A stretch of 64,000 nt of DNA, from the NCBI GenBank assembly GCA_963675135.1, contig OY776129.1, positions 71,021,348-71,085,347 on the forward strand, in the 5' to 3' direction. Origin of the DNA: Galeopsis tetrahit. Taxonomy: Eukaryota > Streptophyta > Magnoliopsida > Lamiales > Lamiaceae. The position numbers were made by a program, and so were the translations under genes. Position 1 is the first letter of the stretch. Each line of letters begins with the position of its first letter. The notes under the pieces are model-generated. The model saw only the letters and a list, made by a program, of their open reading frames with translations. It was not told where the DNA came from and searched no databases. Positions 1-10,858 of this stretch are shown in pieces.

Positions 1-589
1 ATCTCAATTTCTTATTGTTGAAGAAGTAGACTTGGGGAATGTCCTCAAAGATTAAATTGTGAACAAAATATTCATTGAAGCTATTTTTTTTTAAAAAAGT
101 AGTGATTATATATGTTTGTTTGACTCATTGGTGGGACTGAAAAATTGAATTAAGAATATTCATTGAAGCTATTTAAAAAAAAAGTAGTGATTATATATGT
201 CTGTTTGCCATGTTGGTGGGACTGAAAAATTGAATTAAAAATATTCATTGAAGCTATTTTTTTAAAAAAGTAGTGATTATATATGTTCTCCACTAATATT
301 TGCTAACACTCATTTACTACTTATCTCAACTTTGATGCGCTCAAATCTATTAAGAGTTGATTATACGAGTACTAGTTTTACTTCAATAAAAGATTAACAT
401 TTTCTTCCCCATCTACATGCAACAAACCTTATTCTTTTTACAAAAATAAAATTGAACTCTTTTAACAAAGTAAGATATTTGAAGTGCATGCAAATTAAAG
501 GATGACTTTGAGATCACAAATGATATGTCAATCATTGAGGTTGATGGCTTTTTCTTTTTCCAATAAAATTGCCCCTCAAAGGGGACCTT
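1..589. repeat. Intergenic DNA with a three-copy direct repeat
   Basis: No gene seen. A unit of about 85-90 bases that begins aatattcattgaagc and contains aagtagtgattatatatg recurs three times, near 67, 154 and 240. The first two copies also share ggtgggactgaaaaattg. The copies differ in the length of their T and A runs. The rest is AT-rich without coding signal. Confidence 0.6.
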
Positions 590-1108
590 TGGGAGTGAAA
601 TTACATGCCATTGAAAGAGCTTTAGTTGAAGCAAAAAATTAAATTGGGGGAAAATTGTAATTCACTCCGACTCCCAGCAAGCTATTGGTCTTTGCTCAAA
701 GTTTTGCTCTGGAGCAAGTCCAGAGAGGAGCTGTGCGAATAGGATACAACAATTGTCAAAAGAATTTGTAGTGTGTAGATTCATCTACATCCCTATGTGC
801 GAATAGGATACAACAATTGTCAAAAGAATTTGTAGTGTGCAGATTCATCTACATCCCTAGGAGCAGGAACACACAAGCGCACAGGCTGGCTCAAGCGGTA
901 AACTCCACCATTACTCTACCATTTCTCGTGATTGAGATGAAACAATTTTTCTTAGATTCATAGGATTTTTGCGCACAGGCTGGCTCAAGCGGTAAACTCT
1001 ACCATTTATCGTGATTGAGATGGAACAGTTTTTCTTAGATTCATAGGATTTTTCTGTATGGTTCGTCAATGTCATATTCTTGTGTAATCTTCAAAAAAAA
1101 AAAAAAAA
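590..1108 (+). pseudogene. Decayed RNase H-like (RVT_3 type) retroposed fragment
   Basis: Conceptual translation gives pieces typical of the plant RNase H-like domain found in non-LTR retrotransposons and related genes: VIHSDSQQAIGLC from 657, then FIYIPRSRNTQAHRLAQ near 845-900. The frame is broken by stops and by a 64-base tandem duplication (732-795 and 796-859, one difference). A second direct duplication (877-970 and 971-1053) repeats the 3' part with a small deletion. A run of 16 A at 1093-1108 closes the segment, as expected of a retroposed copy. The family call rests on the HSDSQQAI and R-N-x2-AH-x-LA motifs. It could be a LINE tail or a relic of a host gene with this domain; it is not functional as it stands. 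Confidence 0.6.
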
Positions 1109-1623
1109 GAAACTCTGAATCTCCAAACAAGAAGGTACTCCAAACTCAATTCATATGATGCGTACAATAATACCACAACGATCCATTAATTAGGGTTAAT
1201 GATCATATTTTTTTCACTATTATTTCACATCGATCGGTTTATAGTATATATGAGGATTGAGGAATATCATGTGATATAAATATATTATGGGGTTGAAATT
1301 TAGTTTAAAGAATATGATTTTTTTTTAAAATTATTTTCATATTTACTAAAGGTTCTATTAAGAAAAATCTTTGTCCATTAATATATTATTTAAATATATA
1401 ATATAATATATTATAAATATTTATTTTATTAACACTCCACGTAATACATAAGTGTTCATCTAATCTAATGGTGGATAAATTGAGATATATAATTAATAAA
1501 TATACACATTTAATTTAGATATGTTTCAAATAATACTACAAGATAATTAAATACATACTCCTTTTCCATAATAAATGTAATTTTAGCTATTTACAAAAAC
1601 CTTTTTTTTTTTTAAAAAAAAGG
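1109..1623. other. AT-rich intergenic DNA, no gene seen
   Basis: Low-complexity AT-rich sequence with no convincing codons, splice structure or RNA gene. It separates the RNase H-like relic from the inverted-repeat element that follows. Confidence 0.6.
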
Positions 1624-2840
1624 GGAAAATATCAATTTTGGTCTATCTCTTTTCATATTTGGTCATCCAGTTACTATCAAAATTTATCATTCCATTAGTT
1701 AAATCTGTCAAAACGTGTGGAACCTATGTATATCAAGAAATACCATTAAAGAATCTCAGTCAATCACAAAAATTATTAGTATGTACATTTACAAAAATTA
1801 TTAATATGTACATTTACAAAAATTATCAATATGTACATTTACATTATATTTATCTGTAATAGATCAGAAGGAATTTTAAAGCATCTTCTAAAACGTGATT
1901 ATACCCAATTGTTTGACTAACATTCCAAGAAATCTACAATAATGATTTTAATAGAAAAATATTTAGAATGAAAAATAAGTTTATGAAATTTTTTTGAATG
2001 GATAATTTTAGAAGATTATTTACAAATCTGCACCACAAATTATGCTCCAAATAATTATAAATAGGGAAATGAATTGAAATTTTATATGTCCAATTATTAT
2101 ACAAATTCAATATGAAACCAGTAATTGGAAAACATATTACAATTGTAAAAAAAAAAAAACAAGAGTACAAAAAACATAATTTTCAACCATAGTGAATACA
2201 ATAATTATAAACCATTCAACTACACACCATGATTATAAAAACAGAGTACATCAAACTAATACATAACCACACTTGTTTTTCCTTTGGTATTACAGTAATA
2301 GACACTTGTTTTTCTTGGTATTACAGTAATAGAGTGCCACTCTTTTTCATGTAATAGAGTTTGACAATGTAACAATTGAGGATTGCACGACCTTTAAAAT
2401 AACATTACAAAAATTATAAAATGAGATTGTAATGCAAAATACACACATTTGCTTGATTATTTCATTTTTTACTATATCCTCCTGAGTTTTTCATTTTTCT
2501 GTAAAATAAAGAGTAAATCAATTTTTCTACTATATCCCGAGTTTCTCCTGTAAAATAAAAAGTAAACCAACAATAACAATGAGATGAATTCATAATTCAA
2601 ATAAATAATTATTAAAAACTTACTGAATTATTTTTTGGTAAATTAATATAATGAGAATTCTGCTCACAAGTTCCAATGTTTTATTCTTGCGTTTGTTTCA
2701 TTAGTTCTAGAAGATGCATGAAATTTTTTTAACCAGGTTTTGAAAAATCTAATGACGAATTGACTAACGGAATAATTATAATAGTGAGGTGACCAAATAT
2801 ATGAAAAGAGGTAAACGGTGAACAAAAAGTGATATTTTCC
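1624..2840. mobile_element. 1.2-kb element with long terminal inverted repeats
   Basis: The left end (ggaaaatatc, then ctcttttcatatttggtca near 1648) reappears inverted at the right end (tgaccaaatatatgaaaagag near 2791, closing with gatattttcc at 2840). The inverted similarity extends over roughly 100 bases at each end. Both ends abut A/T runs, so a target duplication cannot be called. The interior (1750-2690) is AT-rich, has a small duplication of ttggtattacagtaatag around 2284-2332, and encodes nothing recognisable. It looks like a non-autonomous DNA transposon; its superfamily is unresolved. Confidence 0.5.
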
Positions 2841-3054
2841 AAAAAAAAAAAAAATCTTAAAGTTTATACTACAATTTTAACTGTAATTAATATTTAATTT
2901 AATTTTACCCGCTACTTTGAAAATATAAATTTACCACTACTTTCCGTATCTTTTTATTTACTCACTCATTACCTTCTGTATTCTCTTTAGAGTGGAGAGA
3001 GATGTTCTAATATACAAAATTTTGACTAATTCATGAGCTCTGATTTGAATCATC

Positions 3055-3092
3055 ATGGAAAACAAAGATGAAGAAGCCGCGGATTTCCCAAT
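3055..3092 (+). CDS. Stranded first codons of the C2H2 zinc-finger gene
   Basis: The ATG at 3055 opens twelve codons (MENKDEEAADFP) plus two bases, stopping exactly where the copia LTR begins (TGTTGGAA at 3093). The sequence after the other LTR end (11883) continues ATT TTG TCT CCC AAG in the matching phase, so removing the element gives an uninterrupted N-terminus leading into the zinc-finger protein at 11883-12701. Acidic N-termini followed by a short basic stretch are common in this protein class. This is therefore the authentic 5' end of that gene, now separated from its body by 8.8 kb. No 5-base target duplication is visible (ccaat on the left, atttt on the right). Confidence 0.75.
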
Positions 3093-3517
3093 TGTTGGAA
3101 TTAATGAGTGAGAAATTAATTTGAATTCTCAGACGTGCTCCACCTTTTCACGTTGGGCGTGAATGCAACGCAATTCTCTCCAACCTCCATTATGGTATTC
3201 TCAGTCTATAAATAAAGAGTCTTCCCTCATTAAAAAATCGCTCAATTCTCTCCTCTCTCTGCCGCAATATATATCTCCCAAAAGAATGAATATATTGTTC
3301 TTGTGTTTACAGAATAAATTTATGTGTGTTCAGTTCGTACTCTTAGTACGTTCGTTGAGGCTTCGTCTACAGTGGTGCTACTGTTTACGAAGTAGAAGTC
3401 CGGGAAAAGGGTTTTCCCTTGACTCGACTTTCTGATCCTTATATTTCGACCATACCAGGTGTAATGTTTCCAACTGGTATGTGTAATGTTTCCAACAATG
3501 GCGTAATGTTTCCAACA
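3093..3517 (+). repeat. 5' LTR of the copia element
   Basis: Begins TGTTGGAATTAATGAG and ends TTCCAACA. It contains a TATA-type signal (tctataaata near 3205). Its last 60 bases hold three variants of gtaatgtttccaac, so the exact 3' edge could also be near 3497. Compared with the 3' LTR it shows roughly a dozen substitutions and lacks about 60 bases present there at about 11734-11799. Confidence 0.75.
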
Positions 3518-4595
3518 ACAATTGCAGAACAAAATATATATTAATCAATTATTTATTTAACGGATATGGATTTCTTGGTATACCAGAAATGAGATAGCAA
3601 AACAAGAGGGATCCGTCTCGTGCTAGTCTTGGAAATGAGGAGAAGCTCATCTCTTTAAATACTCAATCAAACAGTGTAGCTAGTCTTGGAAATGAGGAGA
3701 AGTTCATCTCTTTAAATACTCAAACAATGTCTATACTGATGTTGAGGTGGCCGAATGGTCTAAGACTCCAAATTAAAGTTCTAAGGCTCCAGATTAAAGT
3801 TCTGGGAGTTAATTTAAGGCTCCAGATTAAAGTTCTAGGAGTTGATCTAAGGCTCCAGATTAATTCTGGGAGTTGGTCTAAGACTCTAGATTAAAGTTCT
3901 GGTAAGGCTCCAGATTAAAGTTCTGATCTAAGTTGCATTGACAAATTAAAAGGGAGAATTGAAAGAGGATGTCATTTCTCCTATTTTCAAATAAGTCATA
4001 TATTACTTGAAAATTGATCAAATACTGGAAAGTTATCACAACTGCAGTATACGACAACCATTTCAGAAGAAGTGACAAAGTTTGGATTGAATTTTGGGTT
4101 GTAAGCCATCAATTCATGATTGATTCAAATTGACTGGATCTTAAGCTGTCAACAAAAATTAATGGATTAATTTGTGGGCTCAAAGAAGGAGTATCAAATT
4201 ATATTTGATATGGAATTAAATATTTGTGCTCAGGAGCATAAATTTGTTTTGAATTTAGTTCAAAAGATTTTGACTAGTATAATTTGATCAAAAATTATGC
4301 TCGAGTCACGGGTGACAATAAAAGTCACATTTGAAATTGAATTTAATTTGGTATGTTGACCAAAGATTAAATTAATTTTGAAGTTGGAAATAATTTCAAT
4401 AAAAGAAAAATCAAAGCTCGATTTTTTTAAATGTATCGAGGATGTGTCCAAATTTGGTGAATAAGAGAAATTCACAAATAAAGTGGCAAGCAACTCGAAT
4501 GTGGGGATATGCATCTCCTCACATGGATACATTCAAATGTGAGGGAGAGAGGTCTCCGTCGACATGCTTGAATGAAAAGGGTAGCTAAGGTTTGA
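3518..4595. repeat. Copia leader region with short tandem repeats, no gag
   Basis: Where gag and protease would be expected there is no coding similarity. Two direct copies of agtcttggaaatgaggagaa occur near 3629 and 3682. A run of about five imperfect copies of ggctccagattaaagttct fills 3765-3925. The rest is AT-rich and full of stops. The region probably represents deletion and decay of the gag part. Confidence 0.55.
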
Positions 4596-7160
4596 CATTA
4601 AAGCTAAATATGGAAAAACCTAAAATAGTTGAATTCAATGGAATGTTTTCCACAAGTTATGTGGATTTGTTCATCTTGAAAAATCACATTCGTGTAAAAG
4701 CTCCACACGAGGAGGGAAAAAGTATTTTATTACTTTCATAGACGACTGTACAAGATTCTGCTACGTTTATCCTTTAAGAAGTAAAGATGAAGCTATAGAA
4801 GTTTTTAAACGTTACAAAAATGAAGTAGAGAATCAATTGGACACTCGAATTAAATCAATTCGCAGTGATAGGGGTGGAGAGTACGTAGCTCCGTTTGAAC
4901 AATTATGTATTGAATCAGGAATTGTACATCAAACGACAGCCCCTTACTCACCTCAATCTAATGGTGTTGCGGAAAGGAAAAGCTGAACACTGAAAGAGAT
5001 GATGAACGCTATGTTAATCATCTCTGGTTTACCTCAGAACTTGTGGGGGGAAGCCATTCTGTCGGCTAACCACATTCTGAATAAGATACCACATAAAACT
5101 AAGGATCAAACTCCTTATGAAGTATGGAGGAAACGAAAACCTTCATACAAATACCTCAAAGTGTGGGGGTGTTTGGCAAAGGTCGAAGTACCCCTTCCTA
5201 AACAAGTTAAAATCGGCCCTAAAACAGTCGATTGCATCTTTATAGGATATGCTTCAAACAGTAGTGCCTATCAGTTTCTGATTCACAAATCTGAAATACC
5301 TGATATGACAGAAGGTAATACAATTGAGTCAATGAACGCAGTGTTCTTTGAAAACATATTTCCATTTAAGGAAAAAGAGGAAGTGAGTTCTAATAAGAGA
5401 ACTCATGAAGCAACAGATGACACTGCAGGTCCTTCCACTCAAGAGAGTGAAGAACCAAGACGCAGTAAGAGAGCTAGAATTGATAAGGATTTTGGTCCAG
5501 ACTTCATTACTTATGTTTTGGAGGAAGATGAACCTAAAACTATCAAAAAAGCTATGGCAAGACCAGATGCACCCCTCTGGAAGGAAGCCATAAAAAGTGA
5601 ATACGATTCAATTCTGCTAAATCACACATGGGAGTTGGTTGATCTCCCTAAAGGTTGTAAGCCCTTAGGATGCAAGTGGATCCTTAAAAAAAGTACAAAG
5701 CAGATGGATCTGTTGACAAGTACAAAGCTCGTCTAGTTGCAAAAGGTTTTAAACAAATGGAAGGGTATGACTTCTTCGATACATACTCACTAGTGACAAG
5801 AATCACCTCCATTCGTGTGTTAGTCGCTATTGCTGCTTTGCACAATCTCGAAATACACCAAATGGACGTTAAGACTGCGTTTCTTAATGGTGAGATGGAT
5901 GCTGAAATATACATGGACCAACCTGAAGGATATGTTGCTCCCGGAAACGAGAAAAAGGTGTGCAAACTCGTCTGATCACTGTATGGACTTAAGCAAGCTC
6001 CTAAACAGTGGCACTTGAAATTTGGCAATACGATGTTGTCAAATGGGTTTCGAATTAACGAATGTGATAAGTGTGTATATGTGAAAGATACACCAAATGG
6101 ATTTGTTATCGTATGCTTATATGTCGATGACATTTTAATCATGAGTAACAATCACAATATCATAGTTAATACGAAGAACATGTTAAGTAGAAACTTTGAC
6201 ATGAAAGACATGGGATTAGCAGATGTGATTCTTGGAATCAAGATAGAGAGAACGTTTGATGGAATTTCCTTAACACAGTCTCACTATGTGGAGAAGGTAC
6301 TAAAACAATTTAATGCCTTTGACGATCCACCTGCTAAGACACCTCTAGAACTGAATGTTCACTTGAAAAAGAATAAAGGAGAACCAGTGGCTCAACTGGA
6401 ATACGCAAGGATCATTGGAAGTGTGATGTACATTACGAACAGTACACGCCCTGATCTTGCATGTTCGGTAAACAAGTTGAGTCAATACACGAACAATCCA
6501 AGTGAAGAGCACTGGAAAACACTAAAAAGGGTTCTAAGATACTTGAAGTACACCCTTGAATATGGGCTTCACTACACGAGACATCCAGCTGTAGTCGAAG
6601 GATACAGTGATGTAAATTGGATATCAGACACTAAAGATTCGTTATCCACTGGTGGATATGTATTCATTATTGGAGGAGCAGCAGTGTCGTGGAGGTCCTA
6701 GAAACAAACGTGTATTGCCCGTTCCACAATGGAATCATAATTTATCGCTTTAGACCTAGCCGCTGCAGAGGCTGAATGGCTGCATAACTTTCTGGAAGAT
6801 ATTCCATGTTTGACCAAACCAGTACCTTCTGTGACGGTACACTGTGATAGTCAAGCTGCCATTGGCAGAGCTATGAATGTCATGTACAACGGAAAGTCGA
6901 GACACATACGTCGTCGACACAACTCCGTTAGAGAATTGATCTCAACTGGAGTAATGTCCATTGATTATGTGAAATCAAAGGACAATATAGCGGATCCGCT
7001 CACGAAGAGCATAAACCGAGATCAAACCAAAACCCACAGGAAAAACCAAAACAGTGGAAACCCAACCATGATGACTGGAGATCCCAAGAACTTGGTTCAA
7101 TGGGAAAACGAAACTGTGGAAGTTAGTGATAAAACACTTGAAAAACATGACTATTCATAA
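4596..7160 (+). pseudogene. Copia pol remnant: integrase, reverse transcriptase, RNase H
   Basis: Order and motifs are those of Ty1/copia. The integrase core shows its acidic residues in FIDDCTRF, RSDRGGEY and NGVAERK (4735-4980). It is followed by a copia-type GCLAKV region and a polar spacer. The reverse transcriptase starts with WKEAIKSEYDSI near 5580, includes VKTAFLNGE, and has the catalytic LYVDDILI at about 6117. The RNase H part includes DSLSTGGYVF and an HCDSQAA motif near 6840. Breaks: TGA at 4984, a frameshift near 5690 after a run of A, TGA at 5973, TAG at 6699 and TAA at 6738. It cannot make a full polyprotein. Upstream gag and protease are missing. Confidence 0.85.
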
Positions 7161-7575
7161 CAACACTATCTCAAGTGTTAACGACCCGTAAGATGTGGTA
7201 AAGGTTGAGTCTTCGACTCTTAATGATTTCTAGAGTATAAAAGGATACTCGAAAGGAGATTACCTATATAAATGAGAAGTGAGGGCCGCTTCGACCAAAA
7301 ATTTATGAACACAAAGGACGTCCATGGATAAAACGGACAAAAACGTGAGAACGTTACGAAGACGAGATTGAAGTGTGCTGACACTGTTGACTAGGTATAC
7401 ACTAAGGAGGATTAGTTCAAGGCACAGCGTCCACTAAGCCGCCGGTGTACCCGATAGTGTTTGGCTACGGAAAGTTCAAAGCCAAAAATTACTTTTCCGG
7501 ATGCACGGAGATCTTAATCGAACTGAACACTGAGTCTGATGTTGTATAGACACGATTTTCACTCATGTGGGGGAT
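7161..7575. other. Copia 3' untranslated segment up to the polypurine tract
   Basis: Non-coding sequence between the end of pol similarity and the 3' LTR. It ends in a purine-rich stretch (gtgggggat) directly before TGTTGGAA at 7576, the usual position of the plus-strand primer. Confidence 0.5.
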
Positions 7576-7657
7576 TGTTGGAATTAATGAGTGAGAAATT
7601 AATTTGAATTCTTAGACGTGGTCCACCTTTCCACGTTGGGCGTGAATGCAACACAAT
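7576..7657 (+). repeat. 3' LTR of the copia element, first part
   Basis: Matches the first 82 bases of the 5' LTR, then is interrupted after aacacaat (7650-7657) by a hAT-like element. The LTR resumes at 11510. Confidence 0.85.
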
Positions 7658-8029
7658 CAGGGGCGGACCGAAGTGAGGGCTGGGGAGGGCCATGGCCCCT
7701 CCCAAATTTCATGCCACAGCTAATTATTTATATATATTAATAGGGTCTGACTATATGCACCTCCATTTCGGAGGGATGGACTCCCCCTTTCAATTTATTA
7801 ATAAAATAATAGAGTAAAAAGTAAAAAATACCCTTCATTAAAATACTGCGTACTAGATGCACCCCTTTACTAAACGCACCCTCTACTATCCTTTCTTTCA
7901 CCTTATTCCTAACCCAAAATTCCGGCCATCGTCACCATTTTTTCCGGTCACAAGAAATAAAAAAAAAAACAAAAATTTCAACAAATCAACCATATTCTTC
8001 CACAAATTACCATTATCAAACCCATTAAC

Positions 8030-8200
8030 AAACACCATTATCAAAACTTAGAAAACTAACATTTTTTTTAAAAAAAAAATCGTCAAAATAAACACCATTA
8101 TCAAAACTTAGAAAACTAACATTTTTTTAAAAAAAATTCTTCAAAACAAACACCATTATCAAAACTTAGAAAACTAACATATTTTTTTAAAAAAATTCGT
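8030..8200. repeat. Three tandem 60-base units in the Mutator-like element
   Basis: The unit caccattatcaaaacttag, aaaactaacat, T/A run, tcgtcaaa is repeated three times, with differences only in the T/A runs and a few bases. Confidence 0.65.
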
Positions 8201-8479
8201 CAAACCAGTGCCAAACATATATCTTCTCGTCGACCACATTTCGTCGACCATATATCTTCCTGTCAACCGCATTTTGTCGACTGAAGAATATATGGTCGAC
8301 CAACAAATGTCGATCGACACTGTAATGTCGACCATATACACTCTCGTCGACATTATTATGTCGACGAAAGTGTAGATGGTCGATATTACCGTGTCGACAT
8401 TACAGTGTTGAAGTAAAAAAAAAAATCTGGTGTTTAATGCCGGCGAATTGGGGTGGGCTATCGCCGTGAACCAACGCCG

Positions 8480-8960
8480 GTGAAGAGAGGGAGAGAAGAG
8501 AGAGGTAGGGGCGGCCGCCGCCTGCCGATGGACGGGGGCGGCCCTGAAACTTTTTTTTTTTTTACAGATCGGGTGGTGTTTGGAGGGGGGAATGGAAGGG
8601 AGAGGGCGGCCGCGGCGGCCGATTGACGGGGCGGCGCGGCCGCTGTATTTTTTTTTTTTTACAGATCAGGGCGATTCCGGCGGCGGGGGAAATGGAGGGG
8701 AGAGAAGAGATCGGGGGAGGGGGGGAGGAAGGAGGGGGGCAAACCTGGGGGGCGGCCGCGGCGGCCGATGGACGGGGGGTGGTCGCGCGGCCGCCAATTT
8801 GCATTTTTTTTTTTAACAGGAGGCGAGGCGGAGGCGGGGTGGCCGGGAGTGGTTGGGGCGGCCGCGGCGAGGCGAGGCGTGGGTGGCGGCGGCGAGGTGA
8901 GGCGTGGGTGGCCGGCGACGAGGTGGAGGGAAGGGGGAGGGGGAGGGTGGGATGGGGTGG
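8480..8960. repeat. GC-rich tandem block
   Basis: Long, strongly G-biased sequence in otherwise AT-rich DNA. Three related units pair a NotI-like gcggccgc core and a gatggacgggg or gattgacgggg motif with a run of 10-14 T and acagatc or aacagg (near 8509, 8605 and 8752). A shorter (ggcgaggtgaggcgtgggtg)-like repeat follows at 8820-8930. Confidence 0.55.
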
Positions 8961-9213
8961 GGTGGGTTGGGGAAGATGAAGAATGAATTTAGGGTTGGGT
9001 GTGGATAGTAATAGGTATATTATGAAGGGAGGGGTATTTATGACATTTGAGGGGGTGTGACCTAAATTTCTGAGTGTGTATAAATCGGGGGAGTGCATCT
9101 CTCCGAAATGGAGGTGCATATAGTCAGACCCATATTAATATTAACTTTTTTTTTCCCTTTAAAGTTGGCCCCCCTAAATAAAATACTACAGAGTATACAT
9201 AACCAATAATAAT

Positions 9214-10858
9214 GGGCGCGGCTAAAGGCACCCGGATTTCCTATGAGTACACCCAAAGGATGAGAACACACACAAAATGGATGAGGACACCCACCTGGAA
9301 AACCCAAAAATGCCCTTAACATTTCTCCCCCTCCCTCCCTCCCTCTCTTCATTCGGTACACCCACCCCTCCATCTTCCCCAAACCTCTCCCCCACTCCAT
9401 CAACGTTTTTTCGCACGACTCCCACTCCCACTCCATTTTCGCACCACTCCCACTACCTGCGACGTTGAAGAAGAGAAAGAGAGAGCACCGTTCTCCCCCA
9501 CTCCATCATTTTTTCGAAGAATAGGAGAAAGCGTTTTTTTTTTTCATTTTACAAAAATGGTTAAAGGTTAGTTTTTCTTGCTTATATTTGAGAAGAAGAG
9601 TAGGACGCATGTTTAATTTCGGTTTTTTGTTGGTTGAAACATTGATTTTATTGTTGTAGGGTTTAGGTTTTGTTTTTTGAATTTGGGGTTAATTCATGCA
9701 TGTGTTGATTAAGGTTGGTTTTTTGTGTTATAATCATGTTTATGTGTAGAATGTATCAATTTTTGATGTGTTAGGATGAAAATAAACCAATGGGCATCTA
9801 ATTGGCATGGTTAGCACGAAATTATCGTTTTGGACTGGTTTTTCGCACAATTGGTAGTTGTCCGTAATTAATTTTCGGACATGGCATGTTTGTTTTGGTT
9901 TAGATTTCGAACATGGCTTTTTTGTTTTGGATGAGGACACCCACGTTTTAAATGTTGTATGGATGAGTACACCCATTATGTACGGGACAAATTTTCGAAC
10001 AATTATAGTATTTGCTGAACAAAATTTCGAACAATGGCCCCATGTTGGGAACAAATTTTCGAACATTGGGTGAATGTTCGAAAAAAAGTTTCCAACAAAG
10101 ACTTTTGGGTTAGAAATTCATCCAAGTAAAACTTGATGAACTTAATTTCGAACAATGGCCCCATGTTGGGAACAAATTTTCGAACAATTACCCAATGTTC
10201 GAAAAAAAGTTCCCAACTGAGAGTTTTTGGTTAGAAATTCGTCCAAGTAAAACTTGCTGAACTAAATTTCGAACAATGGCCCAATGTTGGGAACAAATTT
10301 TCGAACAATCATCCAATGTTCGAAAAAAAGTTCCCAACATAGATCGTCTTCTTCGCAGAACCAGTCGCGAAAAGAGGTTTTTTTTAAAAACGACCAAATG
10401 CAATACATAATGTCAAAATGTATGTCCTAAATGCATATTATTTCAACTACATACCACTATAGAGTCATAAGATGCAAAAAAAAAAACAAGCATAAACACC
10501 AACACAAACCCTAAATATAAAAACTCTTTCACTTTCAAAAAAAAAACTTTCAAAACATGATAAATAACTTACAAATGAGTCTTTGGCACCACCACTAGTA
10601 GTTATTACATCATAATCGACCATTTCGACTCCATCCTCACTCTCAAAATCGAATTTGCAGAATAGGAAATTTGGAATTGCGTAGAAAGTGATGACCCTAT
10701 GTATTCCCGCGTTTAGATAGGAGGTGGGTGTACTCATCCAACGTTTTTTTTAAAAAAAGTACATGAGGGGTAAATACGTCATTTCACAACACCCTTGTGA
10801 CAAAAAAAAGTTCGCGTGGGTGTACTCATAGGAAATCCGGGTGCCTTTAGCCGCGCCC
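9214..10858. mobile_element. Mutator-like non-autonomous element with internal array
   Basis: Inverted ends of about 42 bases start gggcgcggctaaaggcaccc and close with gggtgcctttagccgcgccc. An exact 8-base duplication, ataataat, lies at 9206-9213 and 10859-10866. Long inverted repeats point to a Mutator type; the 8-base duplication also allows hAT. There is no transposase. The centre (about 10020-10350) is a tandem array whose units carry ttcgaacaatggcccc and aatgttcgaaaaaaagtt. A second, inner copy of tgggtgtactcatcca near 10725 repeats part of the terminal repeat. Confidence 0.8.
10020..10350. repeat. Tandem array of about 120-base units
   Basis: Two full units and one partial unit, starting near 10020, 10143 and 10264. 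Each contains aatttcgaacaatggcc, gttgggaacaaattttcgaa, aatgttcgaaaaaaagtt and, in the full units, ttagaaattc and caagtaaaacttg. Inverted TTCGAACA and TGTTCGAA pairs within each unit can fold back. Confidence 0.7.

Larger units (their letters stand above)
7743..9131. mobile_element. Mutator-like non-autonomous element, GC-rich core
   Basis: Terminal inverted repeats of about 45 bases start gggtctgactatatgcacct and close with aggtgcatatagtcagaccc. They are flanked by a perfect 9-base duplication, atattaata (7734-7742 and 9132-9140), diagnostic of Mutator-type transposition. Inside, in order: three tandem copies of a 60-base unit containing aaacttagaaaactaacat (about 8030-8190), a block rich in GTCGAC with large hairpins (8220-8410), then a GC-rich block (8480-8960) with three copies of a gcggccgcggcggccgat-type unit. 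No transposase. Frames open across the GC-rich block are compositional artefacts. Confidence 0.85.

Noticed and set aside
877..1053. ctggctcaagcggtaaac read as a tRNA A box
   Set aside because: It is part of the translated RNase H-like relic and has no B box.
3762..3925. CRISPR-like spaced repeats in the copia leader
   Set aside because: Repeats are contiguous or irregular, imperfect, and lie in a plant retrotransposon.
5684..6151. 155-codon minus-strand frame in the copia element
   Set aside because: Antisense shadow of the reverse transcriptase region.
8562..9119. Long open frames on both strands in the GC-rich block (up to 185 codons)
   Set aside because: They coincide with a G-biased tandem repeat inside a transposon, overlap on opposite strands, and encode low-complexity Gly/Arg or Pro sequence.
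9740..10403. Open frames on both strands within the Mutator-like array
   Set aside because: They follow the 120-base repeat unit and have no protein signature.
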